DNA from: Dermatemys mawii
Taxonomy: Eukaryota; Chordata; Testudines; Dermatemydidae
Reading direction: 5' to 3'
DNA: 64,000 nucleotides
Assembly (NCBI GenBank): GCA_007922305.1
Contig: ML677333.1
Coordinates: forward strand, 17,134,676-17,198,675
Under the pieces are notes generated by a model. That model did not search any database and was not told where the DNA came from. It was given only the letters and a program-made list of their open reading frames with translations. Positions 44,565 through 56,710 of this stretch are shown here, piece by piece. Position numbers and translations under genes: made by a program. Numbering within the stretch: position 1 is the first letter of the stretch; every line of letters begins with the position of its first letter.

Positions 44565-45770
44565 CACCACATGATCCATTGTCTACAGCCAAGCTCTAAG
44601 ATACAACCTCATTTGCACCAATCCCTCCCACAGAGACAAACACCTAAAAGATCTCTATCAAGCATTCTTAAAACTACAATACCCACCTGCTGAAGAGAAG
44701 AAACAGACTGACAGAGCGAGAAGAATACCCAGAAGTCACCTACTTGAGGACAGGACCAACAAAGAAAGTAACAGGACTCCGTTAGCTATCACCTTCAACC
44801 ATTAAATGTCACCAACTAAAACCTGTCCAGTGCATCAAATATCTACAACCTATGCTGAAGGATGACCCCTCACTCTCACAGACCTTGGGAGACAGATCAG
44901 TCCTCACTTACAGACAGCCCTCCCAATTTGAAACAAATATTCACCAGCAACCACACACCACACATCAAAAACACTAACCCAGGAACCTATCCTTGCAACA
45001 AAGCCCGGTGCTAACTCTGTCCACGTATCTATTCAAGTGACACCATCATAGGACCTAATCACATCAGCCATGCTGTCAGGGGCTTGTTCACCTGCGCATC
45101 TACTACTGTGATATATGCCATCATGTGCTAGCAATGCCCCTCTGCCATGTACATTGGCCAAACCAGACAGTCTCTACACAAAAGAATAAAGGGACACAAA
45201 TCTGACATCAGGAATCATAACATTCAAAAACCAGCATGAGAACACTTCAATGTCTCTGATCACTCAGTAACAGACTTAAAAGTGCCATTTCTTCAACAAA
45301 TAAACTTCAAAAACAGATTTCAATGAGAAACTGCTGAACTGGAATTAATTTGCAACCCGGATACCATTAAATTATGCTTGAATAAAGACTGGGAGTGGCT
45401 GGATCATTACACAAACTGCAATCTATTTCCCCATGTTAAGTATCCTCCTACTGTTACTCACATCTTGTCAACTATTTGAAATGGGCCATCCTGATTATCG
45501 CTATGAAAGTTTTTTTTTTCTTCTGTTGATAATAGCTCACCTTAATTAATTAGCTTGTTAGAGTTAGTATGGCAACCTCCACCTTTTAACGTTCTCTGTA
45601 TATATTTATCTTCGTACTGTATGTTCCACTCTATGCATCTGATGAAGTTGGTTTTAGCCCACGAAGCTTATACCCAAATACATTTGTTAGTCGCTAAGGT
45701 GCCACAAGTACTCCTTGTTCTTTTTGCGGATACAGACTAATATGGCTACTACTCTGAATCTAATCTCAGG
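44565..45770 (+). mobile_element. Penelope-like element, longer but decayed copy
   Basis: About 1.2 kb covering the RT C-terminal and linker region, the GIY-YIG nuclease and the tail. It has many stops: around 45085-45200 it gives IYAIMC, a stop, then QCPSAMYIGQTRQSLHKRIK. Further on come ELICNPDTIKLCLNKDWEWL and the tail CTGATGAAGTTGG (45639) to GCGGATACAGACTAATATGG (45727). It overlaps the whole of the copy at 19805-20510 and extends about 500 bp further 5'. No RT motif C is retained. Confidence 0.83.
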
Positions 45771-46384
45771 TGGCACTTCTAATACTAGCAATTTTTTTTA
45801 AAAAGCAAACGTGAATTTTAACTTGATAGTATAACTCTTAGCTCTAACAGAGCAGCCATGGTTGTAGCCATAAAGTAAAACCCTACCTTAAAGGTATAAT
45901 ACACTTGGGAAATGCCAGAATAATCTAAGACCCTAATTCTGATCTCACTTAACACTACTTTTATGCTGCATAACTCAGTTTATTTTAGAGAAGTTAATCC
46001 TGATTCAAGCAAGATTAGAAAATATCTAGCTTTTTCAAGGACATACAAAGTATATTTCATCTCCCCTCTACTAAATCTGTAGCATTAGTTCGGTAAAACA
46101 TCCCCAAAGCTGTGCCAACCTTGCTGATGATTCTGGTACACAAAGTAGATGTTTTGGCAAAAGGACTTAAAAAGTGGAAACTGAAGGTGCTGGGCTCTGT
46201 CCAACTGAAAACATCTGTGGTCTTCCAGGCTATGCATGGCCTTGAAGACTACAGATGCTGTCTGTGAAGCAGGCCAAAATATTCAGGAAGCAAGTTGCCC
46301 TGAATTGTAAGGTCAAATAGAAATGCCTCTGTGTGTGGTAGAGAAAGTTTGAGTTAGCTGCCAATGGAATGATAACTTATGTAA

Positions 46385-46700
46385 CTTATTTTTATTACAG
46401 TAGTGCTTAGGGACCCCAACTGAGATACGAGAGCCTTTGTATTAGCCACTGTACAGACTCATAGTCATTACCTTAGCTACTTATATGGTCTCCTTTTACC
46501 ATGGTATCTGAGCACGTCACAGTCTTTAGTGTATTTTTCTTCAGGTCACCCCTGTGAAATCAGACAATATTACTATCTTTTTAAAAAAAAATACAGTAAG
46601 GGTCTGAGGTACAGAGAGACACTGTGACTTGCCCAAGGTTACACTGGAAGTGTGTGGAAAAGCAGGTAATTGAACCGAGGTCTCCCAGGTAGAGATGGGC
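46385..46700 (+). repeat. MIR/L2-type repeats
   Basis: 46385-46480 has TTTATTACAGTAGTGCTTAG and GTATTAGCCACTGTACAGAC (tail type). 46555-46700 has GAGGTACAGAGAGACACTGT, GACTTGCCCAAGGTTACACT, GGAAGTGTGTGGAAAAGCAG and GAACCGAGGTCTCCCAGGTA, the MIR core order. Possibly one degenerate element. Confidence 0.65.
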
Positions 46701-49689
46701 AGGAAATGGTTTTCCCATCCATGTAAGTTTAAAATAAAAAATATTTTCCTGTTCCACACTGGGACAAAACTTAGACCCTTCAAAAATAACAGCAAGAGCT
46801 CTACCTCAGGGCACTCATCTAAGATGGGGATGCTAATATAAACCCAGGACTTGACCCTGGGTCTCCAAAATCCCTAGCAAGTACTGTAAGCACTGGGAAC
46901 AGACACACAGCCTCTCACACCACTATTTTGTTGAAATCAACCCTTTCCTGTGAAAGGGGTCAGTTTTAATAAATCTGCATTTTCCTACAACAAAATGAAG
47001 AAGATAATTTAAGCAAAAAATTCCAAAACAACTCTGCTCCCAAGTTCTAGTCTAGTAGCCTAACCCTGGAACACTCTTCCTCTCAAAGCTCAAAATCAAC
47101 AGGATGGAAGAGGGAACAGAAACAAAGAGATGAAGCAGCTGGACTAAGATGACACAGCAGATCTGTGGTAAACCAGATGTAGCTCATGGACCCCTTGCAT
47201 CCCAGTTCTGTGCCCTATCTACTACAGTATATGTCCCATGCATCACTCTAGTTAACTGAGAATACAGTCTCTCTCTTCCCCATATTCCCTAACCAATGAG
47301 GCACAGTCTGTAAGAGTTATTGGAGCCATAGTACTCCCTTCAGGATTATGTTAAAATATTATTATATGGATACAGTTGGGTAGTTGTGTGTGGGGCTGGG
47401 GAGGGGTTAGGATGGTTCTGCTATCTGGGGGCCGGAGACATTGTTAGTGGGAGTCCTTTGAATCTGAGAGTTGCTGGTCTAAAAGAGCTGAATTTGTTGG
47501 CCTTGCGTGTGCAGAAGTGCAAAGCTGATTTCTACCCAGGAGTTTGTCTGTGGGAAGAAGCAAATTGATTTGGTGCCTTTGATAAGGTGACAAATGTGCA
47601 AGTGTTAAATTATGTTCATGGTCCCAGTGGATGGGCAATAAATACCTATATTTTATAAACGAATTAGGCCATATTCTGATATCTGGACTCACACTGAGAA
47701 GTACAGATGAACTAGCTGTATTTAGTGGGCTAGAATGTCATGGACCTTTCTCAGCCCCCACTTACTGATTCATCTTCATCGCCCTACTTAGGCTGAGATT
47801 CCAGCCATGGTGAGAAGAGCAGGGACTAATACTCATCTGTTACATTCCGCTGCAAGCAGGTTAGTGGATCCAACAAGTTACTTACCTCTAGCTGCATCCC
47901 AACTTGCTGGCTAGGAGCAAGGTGCTCAGAAAAATAGTAACTACTACTTCATAGCAAGTGGGAAACAAGTAGCAGGAGGATTGATGACTCAGTAACAATA
48001 CATTATTTGGTCTGCTACTGGGACAGTGGAGCTATGTGCTAATCAGGTGAGACTAAAAAGGTTATAATCTAGTCCAAAGCAAGTAAGGATCTCAGAATCT
48101 GGACCTCAGTAAATAGCACACCTGCACAATACAAGGAGTTATTTTGCTCATTATACATCACACAATCATTCTGGGAGCTCAAGAGCATTGCTATCCTCCA
48201 CACCACCACCCAGTAAGATTTGACTTGAATACCTGACCCCAAAATGCAGAAATTTCAGAGCCATTTTGTGAGTGCAATCTAACATGTTTTTGTCTAATGT
48301 CTTCAAAAAAATGTGTTTATTTAAAAAAAAACATTTAAATGAGCAAAACTTTCTGGAAAGAGAATCAGAGTTGGGCATGTAAATCCTTGGTCATGTAAAT
48401 CATAACTTAAATAGAAATTAGACTGTCCTGTGAGGATAATCTGGGCCAGTTGAGTCAACTAAAGGAAGCAGAAACAGTCAATAGTCTTTAATTACTTATC
48501 TATATCTTTATATAACTCATGAGGCCCAGGGAAACAAGTGAGAATTTGAATAGCTAAGATTTGATCTGGAAAATGAAATTTCATTAATTATGCGAATGCT
48601 GACAGTTTAAAGCTTGATCCAAACCCTCCCTGCAATTTTCTTACGTTCCTTCAAACTACAGATCCCCCACCCCATGCCATATTTCAAAGTAGTCACACCA
48701 ACTTCAGGATATGCTTGACTGTTCATTTGATACTTATTACTTGATTATCTGAGTTGCTATATTAACTTTAAGTGTTTTTTCATTTAGAAAAGAAGCAAAT
48801 TTGTCCTCTAATTCAAAATAGTATTTACTGAAAGCCTGAATAATACAATCAGAATCTTCTCACTTATAGGTACCAGATGCTTCACTAATGTATAATGATC
48901 TTGTTTTTATAGCACTGATCATCCTGTAGCATCCCAATGCTCCTCTCAGACTGATATAAAAAAACAAATAGACCCACCTTCTGCAAATGATACATATATG
49001 GAACTTCCATTAAAACGAATATAAGTTCTTCACTAGACCACAATTAACAAAGCAACTCTGACAGCTTCAATGAATCAGGGAAGAAAAGGACTTGCAGGAT
49101 AGGCTTGACATGAAAGGCATACACAAAAGGGGAGTGCTATTATCTCATATTAATAACTGAAGTTTTCATATTAGAACATTTAGAATCCCTCCCTCCCACG
49201 CAAACCACTGTGTTCTCCAGGGACTGTAATTGTGAGACACTCCCTACCCTTGATGGCTGGGGTTATGATATATGGACGGACATTTTAGTTTGAATCCTGG
49301 TTCATACAGACACTTGAGTCTCTCTCTACTTTTCATTACTTGTTTGTACTATCAGAAGTAACAAAGAATCCTGTGCCTTCAAAAGAATAGATTGAGTTTG
49401 AAGTGTTACACGTGCACCATTTTAAATCTGTCTTACTGCAAACTCTTCATTGATTTGATTAGAAAGGTCACAGTCTATTGTCAAAGAGATAACTTGGCAG
49501 TGATTTAACACTGACATGCTGTCCTGTCACCAGAGGTTTCAGGGGTGAATGAAGACATCCTGAAATGGCTCAGATCCTTCCAAGACCTAACTTAGAGGGT
49601 TGTTGTAGGAAATAGTTCCTCAGCATCCAGAGCCCTATTGAAACCCACAAGTTTCATTCTATTCCTCCATTTTATCCAAAAATTTATAG
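46701..49689. other. Unique noncoding DNA
   Basis: A weak MIR-like trace lies at 46845-46900 (ACTTGACCCTGGGTCTCCAA). There is no gene or other repeat. Confidence 0.5.
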
Positions 49690-50200
49690 GAAGCTAAAGA
49701 TATAAAACGTAGATAAAGTGTTGAAATGCAGCAGCAGCAAAGTTGCAGAACAAGCAGAATCTTATGTGTACCTAGGAAGCTTGATTCATGCTGATGGTTC
49801 CATCAAGGGTAGGGTTAAAAGGAGATATGTCTTAGCCATAAGTGCTGCATGGATTTTGATCAAATTATGGATTGATAACCATTTTCACTTTTGTACTAAA
49901 GTGAAAAAGCAATCAAACTAAATAACTAACAGTATTAGTCTCTGGTATGGAAACCGCTGCAATAAATGAGACAGGCATAAGAAGCTGAAGGTAGTAAAGA
50001 TGAGCAGACTTTGAAAGACAGCAGGTGTAAAGTGGAATGATTTAAAAAGAAATGAAGTTAGAAGAGTAGGATGTGAATTCAGGTATGTGATTGTCTACAG
50101 TTGAAGAGATTATGATAAGGGGCCACTGCAGAAGGCAAACATATGATAGGATGCTAGAGAAAATAATGCAAACACAGCCAAGGTTAGTCTGATCTAGAGA
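49690..50200 (+). pseudogene. Fossil of a non-CR1 LINE reverse transcriptase
   Basis: The frame 49718-49921 contains SYVYLGSLIHADGSIKGRVK, which has the YLGS-I-DG block found after the RT palm in RTE/L2-like LINEs. Its equivalent in the LINE at 56711-57657 is FKYLGSYVSADGNIGKEIS. Downstream, another frame gives KKLKVVKMSRL and VKWNDLKRNEVRRV, matching the next conserved block (LRR-LG-RW-D---N-E). The palm motifs are not present. Highly diverged; the clade is uncertain. Confidence 0.6.
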
Positions 50201-51670
50201 CCAACCACCAACAAGAAAGCAAGACATGGTACACAGAGAGGACAGACAGGACTAGTGTAAGCTTAATAGAGGAACAAGGCATGGACAGGAATGAATGGCC
50301 ATGTTGTACTGTTCTGTGTCTGCAAAGATGCTCTGGGAAGAATAAGGGACCTGTTGAATAATATGGACTGAAGTGACACAATAATTCTGAGTGCACCTTT
50401 CATTTCTTTTGCATCAAACAAACAATACCAGGACCCAAATTTCTCAAGGCCTACCCAGACTTATGTCAGTTTTCAGCCATGGGGTCTTTTGGAATTCTTC
50501 AGTGCTATTGGATGCTCAAGTAGTCATGGGATCAAGTAACCCAAAGACAATCACTTTTACCTTGCCAGAAGATTGTCCAAGAGGACGAGACACACAGGTC
50601 TGCCCATAGTGATCCATGAATTTGTGGTTCAAGGCTTGATTATTTTATCTCATGTATGGGAACAAAACTAAACACCCTGAAAAAACTTCAGCTGGTACAA
50701 AAATACAACACACTGAGTTATGAACCTCTCTCTCCGGTGTTCTGCGGTCTCCCCTTTGACATAGACTCCAATTCAAGGTCTCTGTTATGATATTCAAAGC
50801 CCTTCACGGGATATATTCTGGCACTAGTAACCTAGAGAGATAACAGAACACTAAAATACAATCATAACTGGGATTAAATGTAGCAGCAGTTTTTAAACAG
50901 CAACACTACGAGACAGCTGAAAGATACTACCTGTTCATAGTAGCTACTATCTAGGCTCATTTACACAATAAAAGCCACAGAACCTCATCCCACAATTCCA
51001 ACATCAAACCAGAAAATGCATGGGGGTATTTAGGAAGGGAGACACAATGAAATGGAATTTGGCCAAGATATTGTGGATTAATACCCTACTTTTTCAAAAA
51101 GTATCATGGCATCATTAATGATCACTAGTGGTTAGAACCTGAGATTCACATCTCACCAAGAAGGTGGAATACAAGAGTCACCAGAATCTCACAACCAAAT
51201 TAGAGACTTGTATCACATAACTCTGTTTATATTTCAAAATTACTTTTAGTTGATATTATTCATTGCCGCAATTTCTTTATTATTTTAGTGCATTTTTTCC
51301 AAATGCATTTTATAACAAATTATGAAGGGTGTTTAAAATTTCATTGTGTTACTTTAAACATCAATTCAAGTGTCTTTATAATTTTGTTTGGCAAAGCTGA
51401 CTGCCCCTACCAGCTCTTTTAATATCAGAGTGAATAAAAATGCCTTCCAGCTTCTGTATTTCAGAAGCCTGTGCAAATCTGGTTTGCTTTTTAAGCCCTC
51501 TGTACTTTGGATATGGGACAGAGTTTGTCTCTAGTATCTATTGTGGATTTTTAAAATCCAAATTCACGTCATAATATGTTAGCCTATAGAGTAAATGTAC
51601 CCGAAGATTTATTTGGGTGTGGAAATAAGACTTGGGCGTGGTTAGGCCCCAATGAGGGCAGTGCCAGGAC
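50201..51670. other. Unique noncoding DNA
   Basis: No gene or repeat family recognised. The minus frame 50184-50396 has no motif. Confidence 0.5.
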
Positions 51671-52100
51671 CCTATAAGAGGGCAAACAACCATGCTGGGT
51701 CCTTCTTGCTCATTTTTATCTTCTGTTAAGCTATCAGATCATATTTGGCAATATAGCTTAGCTCCTCTAGCTCCTCTAGCTCCTATAGCTTCCCTCCTCT
51801 TTACACCTTCCTCTTCCTTGCTCTTCACAAGTCTTTTCCTAGCTGTTCAGCTAGAATGGCCACTCCAGGGCTTGCCTTTTTCCTGCTCACTCTTCTGTGA
51901 AAAGACCCACAATACATGTGGTTTCCCTGGATCTTTGCCCATTATAACTGAGAGCAGTTCCTTATATTTCTTGGCACTACTTCTCAGCATGCCTTGCTGC
52001 AGCCTACAACTACAAATCCCAGAATTTCCTTGTGGCATATTAAGCTGGGTCCAGGAGAATGCTTGGCCAATAACCTTATGTAAAAGGCCAGAAACCTAGT
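51671..52100 (+). other. Open frame behind a TATA-like box, unrecognised
   Basis: A CTATAAGAGG box at 51672-51681 is followed by ATG at 51692 and an open frame of 135 codons to 52099. The product begins with a Ser/Leu-rich region containing LAPLAPLAPIA, caused by a threefold AGCTCCTCT tandem at 51760-51787. It has eight cysteines but no motif I recognise. The ATG is only about 20 bp after the TATA, too near for ordinary transcription to include it. Probably part of an old repeat. An ACTACAAATCCCAGAAT motif at 52008-52024 resembles the ZNF143 site ACTACAATTCCCAGAATGC. Confidence 0.2.
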
Positions 52101-53019
52101 ACCTAATCCACAGCTCTCATACACACACCATTGATTTTGAAGGATAAATAGTGATGAACTGAAAGATCAGATACAGATCCATTGTCAGACAAATAGCAAA
52201 AAAGTCCCTTTGAAGTCACCTTAAAGTAGATGCTCTGAAGACAGCATGACACAAAAGAACATTATTTCAAATATATATTGATAATAATTTGAGCTGATCC
52301 AATAAAATGCAAAGAAAAATATCAGATTACTTGACAAATCACTTTTGTTATTTGTCCACCTGATATAATAATCTTTCAAATAATATTTGATGAACAATTG
52401 TTTCTGTATTCAATCAGATTTTATAATAATGCATTTTAACTTGGAGATGACATTTCTCAATATGTGCTCAATGGAAAAAATAAATGAAAGCACATTTAAC
52501 AGCTCAAGACAACATATCTAAATAATGCTAGAGATTGAACAAAACATGGATGACTCTGTATATTTAACATCACAAGTGTTTTATTAAAAAGTTAGAATTT
52601 GGGGGGTTTCCTGTGTAAAAAGTTATCCGTGCATCTGCATAATAAGGGGGCAGTTCACATCCTCCTGCACTATTTCAGATGGGAACAGGCTAAGGAGCAG
52701 GCAGTTTTGTGAAGAGCCCTTCACTCAACAGTGAGGATGGCATTCACCTCCACTATGGCAAGAGATGCAGGTCCAGAGGTATTCAAAGCAGGGACCTTTG
52801 GACATTCAGTGACTTTCACAGTTATGACTGGACTTTCTCTGCCCTGTGCTGAGTGGCTGTTCGTTCCAACCCTCTCCCTTCCCCTGCATCAGTCACCTCA
52901 GCTTCTGCCCTCTTCTGCCCTTCCACTGACCCCTTTCTAAACAAGCCAGTGCACACAAACATGGTCACTCACACGCTATTAAAACCATGGAAATGCCATC
53001 ACATTGTTCACTACGTTTG
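52101..53019. other. Unique AT-rich DNA
   Basis: No feature recognised. Confidence 0.5.
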
Positions 53020-53190
53020 CATGATCTACCCCTTCTCCCACCTTGTGTCTGTTTTGATTATTGTAAGCACTTTAGAACAGGGACGGTACTACTCTGTGCT
53101 TGTACTGAATCTAGCACAATACAACTCTTTTTAGGCTGGCTATTAGGCACTATCCTAATAAATGATAAATAAAAAATAATTAATAATAAT
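53020..53190 (-). repeat. MIR/L2-type tail, reverse orientation
   Basis: TTGTAAGCACTTTAGAACAG, GGACGGTACTACTCTGTGCT, GAATCTAGCACAATACAACT, GCTATTAGGCACTATCCTAA and TAAATGATAAATAAAAAATA follow the same tail family as 5577-5668 and 60890-61005. The reverse complement matches 37545-37669. Confidence 0.65.
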
Positions 53191-54084
53191 ACCTCAGCTG
53201 GCATGGACATTTTGGGCCTGCAGAGGCCCACAGTTTCAGATTGTACTTTAAGTATTCTGTAGACTCTCAGGATGAGCAGGGGAGAATATAAGTCACATCA
53301 TCCCTATTCTTCCTAATGTTGGCTTCGGTGGTGTGCTCCATGGCTCATCTACTCCCAGTCCCCACTTCCACCTTGTGGAAAGGTCCCTGTCCAGCAGAGA
53401 ACTCTGTACATAGTCCTGGAAAGGGAGTGCACTTCCACAAAAGCAGCTGATTGTCTCTTCCTGGGTAGATAAGATGAAATCATTTAGAGAGGGTCCACTC
53501 TGTATCCTGATTTCAAGAGCACAACCTGGCTTCAGGTTATTCAGTTTTAGGGAAGTATTTCAACAGTGCAAAGCCAAAAGGCTTCTGCTTCTAAAATTTT
53601 CCATGGCACTGGGCCATTTTCTTCATCCTGACTCTTGTAAACATGTTCTTTCCAGAAGTGTCAGCCAACTGATGTCCACTCTCCTTTTGACCATGAGTCC
53701 CAGCTGGCTCACTTACTCAGTTTTCCGACAATACACTGGGGTGAAACAGCTAAGGTATGACCAGATCTTCAGAAACCTCAGGGAAATGCCTTCTGTTAGA
53801 AAAGCCAGAAATATGGTAGCTCACACATACACACACACAAAATCCAGCTATAAATTCACGCCCAGCGCTACCATGAAATTTGTCTTTAACACTCCTTTGA
53901 AAAGCTAATGATTCTATAAACAGAAAACTTGATTTCCACAGACTACCCTAGTTATTATAGTAAAACAATCAAGGATATAATGACATTATACCAGTAGCTA
54001 ATACACTAAAATATTTTTCTACCTATTAATATGGCTATTACAGGAACATTTCTATTATAATGACCAGAATGGAATTACACCAAA
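53191..54084. other. Unique noncoding DNA
   Basis: The plus frame 53474-53908 (144 codons) shows no recognisable motif or domain and has no promoter or splice support. Left as noncoding. Confidence 0.45.
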
Positions 54085-54715
54085 GATAAATTTGGCTCAT
54101 TATGTTCCTAGGAGGCCAATAGCTTTAAAAAATGTTTTAGGATGGTTTACATTAGAAAGGAGACGAATAAGAAGGGGCACTATAAAAGTACATAAAATAA
54201 GAAATGGTATACGGAAGGAAAGCAGGAGCTTCTCTTCTTGTCACACAATACAACAACAAGGGGGAATTCTGTAAAATTTAAAAGGTAGGAAGGTCAAACT
54301 GATAAGAAAAAAAGTTTTCACACAACATGTAATTGACATGTGGAACTCATTGTCACAGGAAGTCATTGAGGGCAAGAACTTGAGATTCTAAAAGGTCTTG
54401 AACACTTATATGGCTAGCAGTAATATCCAGGGCTATTATAATTAATGACAGTACAATTTTTAGAAGGGAAAGGATATAAAACCTTGAGCTTCAGGGCTTA
54501 AGCCAATCCTTAACTATTAGAGGTAAGGATGAAACCTATATGGGGAAACAAATTGTTCCAAATCTTCCTACTTCAGGGTTCTTATACGATCCTCTGAAGC
54601 ATCTGGCTCTGGCCAGTGTTGGAGACAGTATGCCACTGTCAGAAGACAGGATACTGGGCTAGATGGACAGTGATCTAACCCAGTGTGGCCAGTCTTATGT
54701 TCTCGTTAGACTGGA
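54085..54715 (+). mobile_element. CR1 LINE 3' part, plus strand
   Basis: The frame 54092-54274 contains LGWFTLERRRIRRGTIKVHK, the decayed CR1 RT C-terminus (LGLFSLEKRRLRGD in better copies). The 3' UTR ends with CAGGATACTGGGCTAGATGG and GTGATCTAACCCAGTGTGGC. A second short echo of the tail (CTGATCTGATCCAGGATAAC) follows at 54728-54757. Confidence 0.8.
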
Positions 54716-55026
54716 TTGATCACTGATCTGATCCAGGATAACAATTCCTATTGTTAGCCTACGCATAGTGGGCTGGAATTCACCAAAATATTGAACTGGC
54801 AAAATCAAGAATAGTTCATTATGTGTTAATATTAACCAAGAGTTGAGGAATAAAGTAGTATCCTTTTAAATAGTTTGTGAGCCCTCTACTGATACTCCCT
54901 GTGCTTTAGAAAGCACTGAAAACTAATCAGCACAGCAGTGTTTTTGTAGCTTGGTCTTGCCTGTTTGTGTATATTTAGCAAACACTTATCTTTGCTTTGT
55001 TCCATCTTCTCTATAGTATTGTCTCA

Positions 55027-55145
55027 GGGCTTGGTTACACTTACAGGTTTATAGCACTATTGGTTATAGCTGTCCTCATATACGGCTATAGCTATAGCGA
55101 TATAGCGTGGCCACACTGACACCCCCCAGCGGTATAGCGTGGCCA
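55027..55145. repeat. Left subterminal TATAGC palindrome array
   Basis: Within about 110 bp the units GGTTATAGC, GGCTATAGCTATAGC, GATATAGCGTGG and GGTATAGCGTGG recur. The matching region of 34090-34765 has perfect TATAGCGCTATA. Such arrays are likely recognition sites for the transposon-encoded DNA-binding proteins (inference). Confidence 0.75.
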
Positions 55146-55398
55146 CATTTGCGGCACTTCAGGTGGCATTGGGAGCAGCGCATTAGGGCAGGTATCCCAC
55201 AAAGCACCTCTTCCCAATCTGGCACAATGACTTGTGGGAAGGGGGGGGGCATTGCTTGTGGGGCATTCTGCATCCTGTTCCAACTCCCATGATGCATTGC
55301 GTCACATCCCAGCACTCTCTGTGTTTCTGTCCACCTCTCGCACCATCGTTCAATGGCTTCAGCGAGGCGCGCTCTGTCATCCATTTTGGTGTGCCATA

Positions 55399-56620
55399 AT
55401 GGAGCCCCGACTGCTTAGGAACAGGCTGACAAGTCTCACCAGCACATCTCACAGCACAGTAGAGTTAATCCTTGACATGCAAGGTGACAGGGAGGGGTGT
55501 GAAGATGAGATTGATGAGCAGAATGCATTTGACACGAAACTGCTTGTCTCACTAACGGACATGCTTACGGCCATGGAACGCCGCTTCTGGGCACGGGAAA
55601 CTAGCACTGACTGGTGGGATCGCATCATCATGCAAGTCTGGGACGAGGAGCAGTGGCTGCAAAACTTTCGCATGAGAAAAGCCACTTTCATGGGACTCTG
55701 TGCTGAATTTGCCCCCTCCCTGCGGCGCAAGGACACAAGATTGAGAGCTGCCCTCCCGGTGGAGAAGCGGGTGGCTATCGCGATCTGGAAGCTGGCCACC
55801 CCAGACAGCTACCGATCGGTGGCCAATCACTTTGGGGTGGGAAAGTCGACCGTTGGAGTCATGTTGATGCAAGTGTGCAGGGCCATTAATCGCATCCTGC
55901 TACGAAAAATCGTGACTCTTGGTAATGTGCATGACATCGTGGCTGGCTTTGCACAAATGGGTTTCCCTAACTGTGGAGGGGCGATAGATGGGACCCATAT
56001 GCCTATTCTGGTGCCCGACCACCTAGCAGGAGAGTACGTTAACTGAAAGGGGTACTTCTCCATGGTTCCCAGGCACTTGTGGATCACCGTGGGCATTTTA
56101 CTAACATTAATGCAGGCTGGTCAGGAAAGGTGCATGACTCATACGTCTTCCACAACACCGGCCTGTTCAGGAAGCTGCAAGCCGGGACTTCTTTCCCAGA
56201 GCAAAGGATCACCGTGGGGGAAGTAGAAATGTCCATTGTGATTCTTGGTGACCCCACTTACCCTTTAATGCCATGGCTCATGAAACCCTACAGAGGGTGC
56301 CTGGACAGCAGCCAGGAAAGGTTCAACTACAGACTTAGCCAGTGTCGAATGACTGTGGAGTGTGCTTTTGGGCATCTCAAAGCGCGCTGGTGCTGTCTTT
56401 ATGGGAAGCTAGACTTGGCTGAGGGAAGTATCTCCGCACTATCTCCGCCCTACATAATCTTTGTGAATGGAAGGGCGAAGGCTTCACTCAGGCATGGTCC
56501 TCGGAGGTTCAACACCTGGAGGCCACATATGCACAGGCAGAAAGCAGAGCTCTTAGAGGGGCCCAGCGTGAGGCTGCAAGATCAGGGATGCCTTGAGGGA
56601 GCATTTTGAGGCTGAAAGCC
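55399..56620 (+). pseudogene. Harbinger DDE transposase (HARBI1-like), disrupted
   Basis: The likely start is the ATG at 55399. The first frame runs 215 codons. It has a DUF-like N-terminus (RFWARETSTDWWDRIIMQVW), RRKDTRLRAALPVEKRVAIA, a helix-turn-helix (YRSVANHFGVGKSTVGVML, residues about 137-155) and the first catalytic Asp in CGGAIDGTHMPI (Asp197). TGA at 56044-56046 ends it, and a one-base loss near 56070 shifts the frame. Reading resumes in 56079-56609 with VDHRGHFTN, the second Asp in GWSGKVHDSYVF, LGDPTYPLMPWLMKPY, and the catalytic Glu in RMTVECAFGHLKARW. Another shift near 56430-56450 moves the C-terminus (ALHNLCEWKGEGFTQAWSSE) to a third frame. The DDE residues all survive. Confidence 0.9.
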
Positions 56621-56710
56621 AGTTCTAATGGGAAGTGCAGAGGGAGGTAGAAGGCTCATTGTTTTCATAGACTAAGGCATGTGTTTTTCTTTAGCGTTAG
56701 TAATCTATGT

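Noticed and set aside
53474..53908. 144-codon plus frame as a host exon
   Set aside because: No recognisable domain, no splice or promoter context, and composition like the surroundings.
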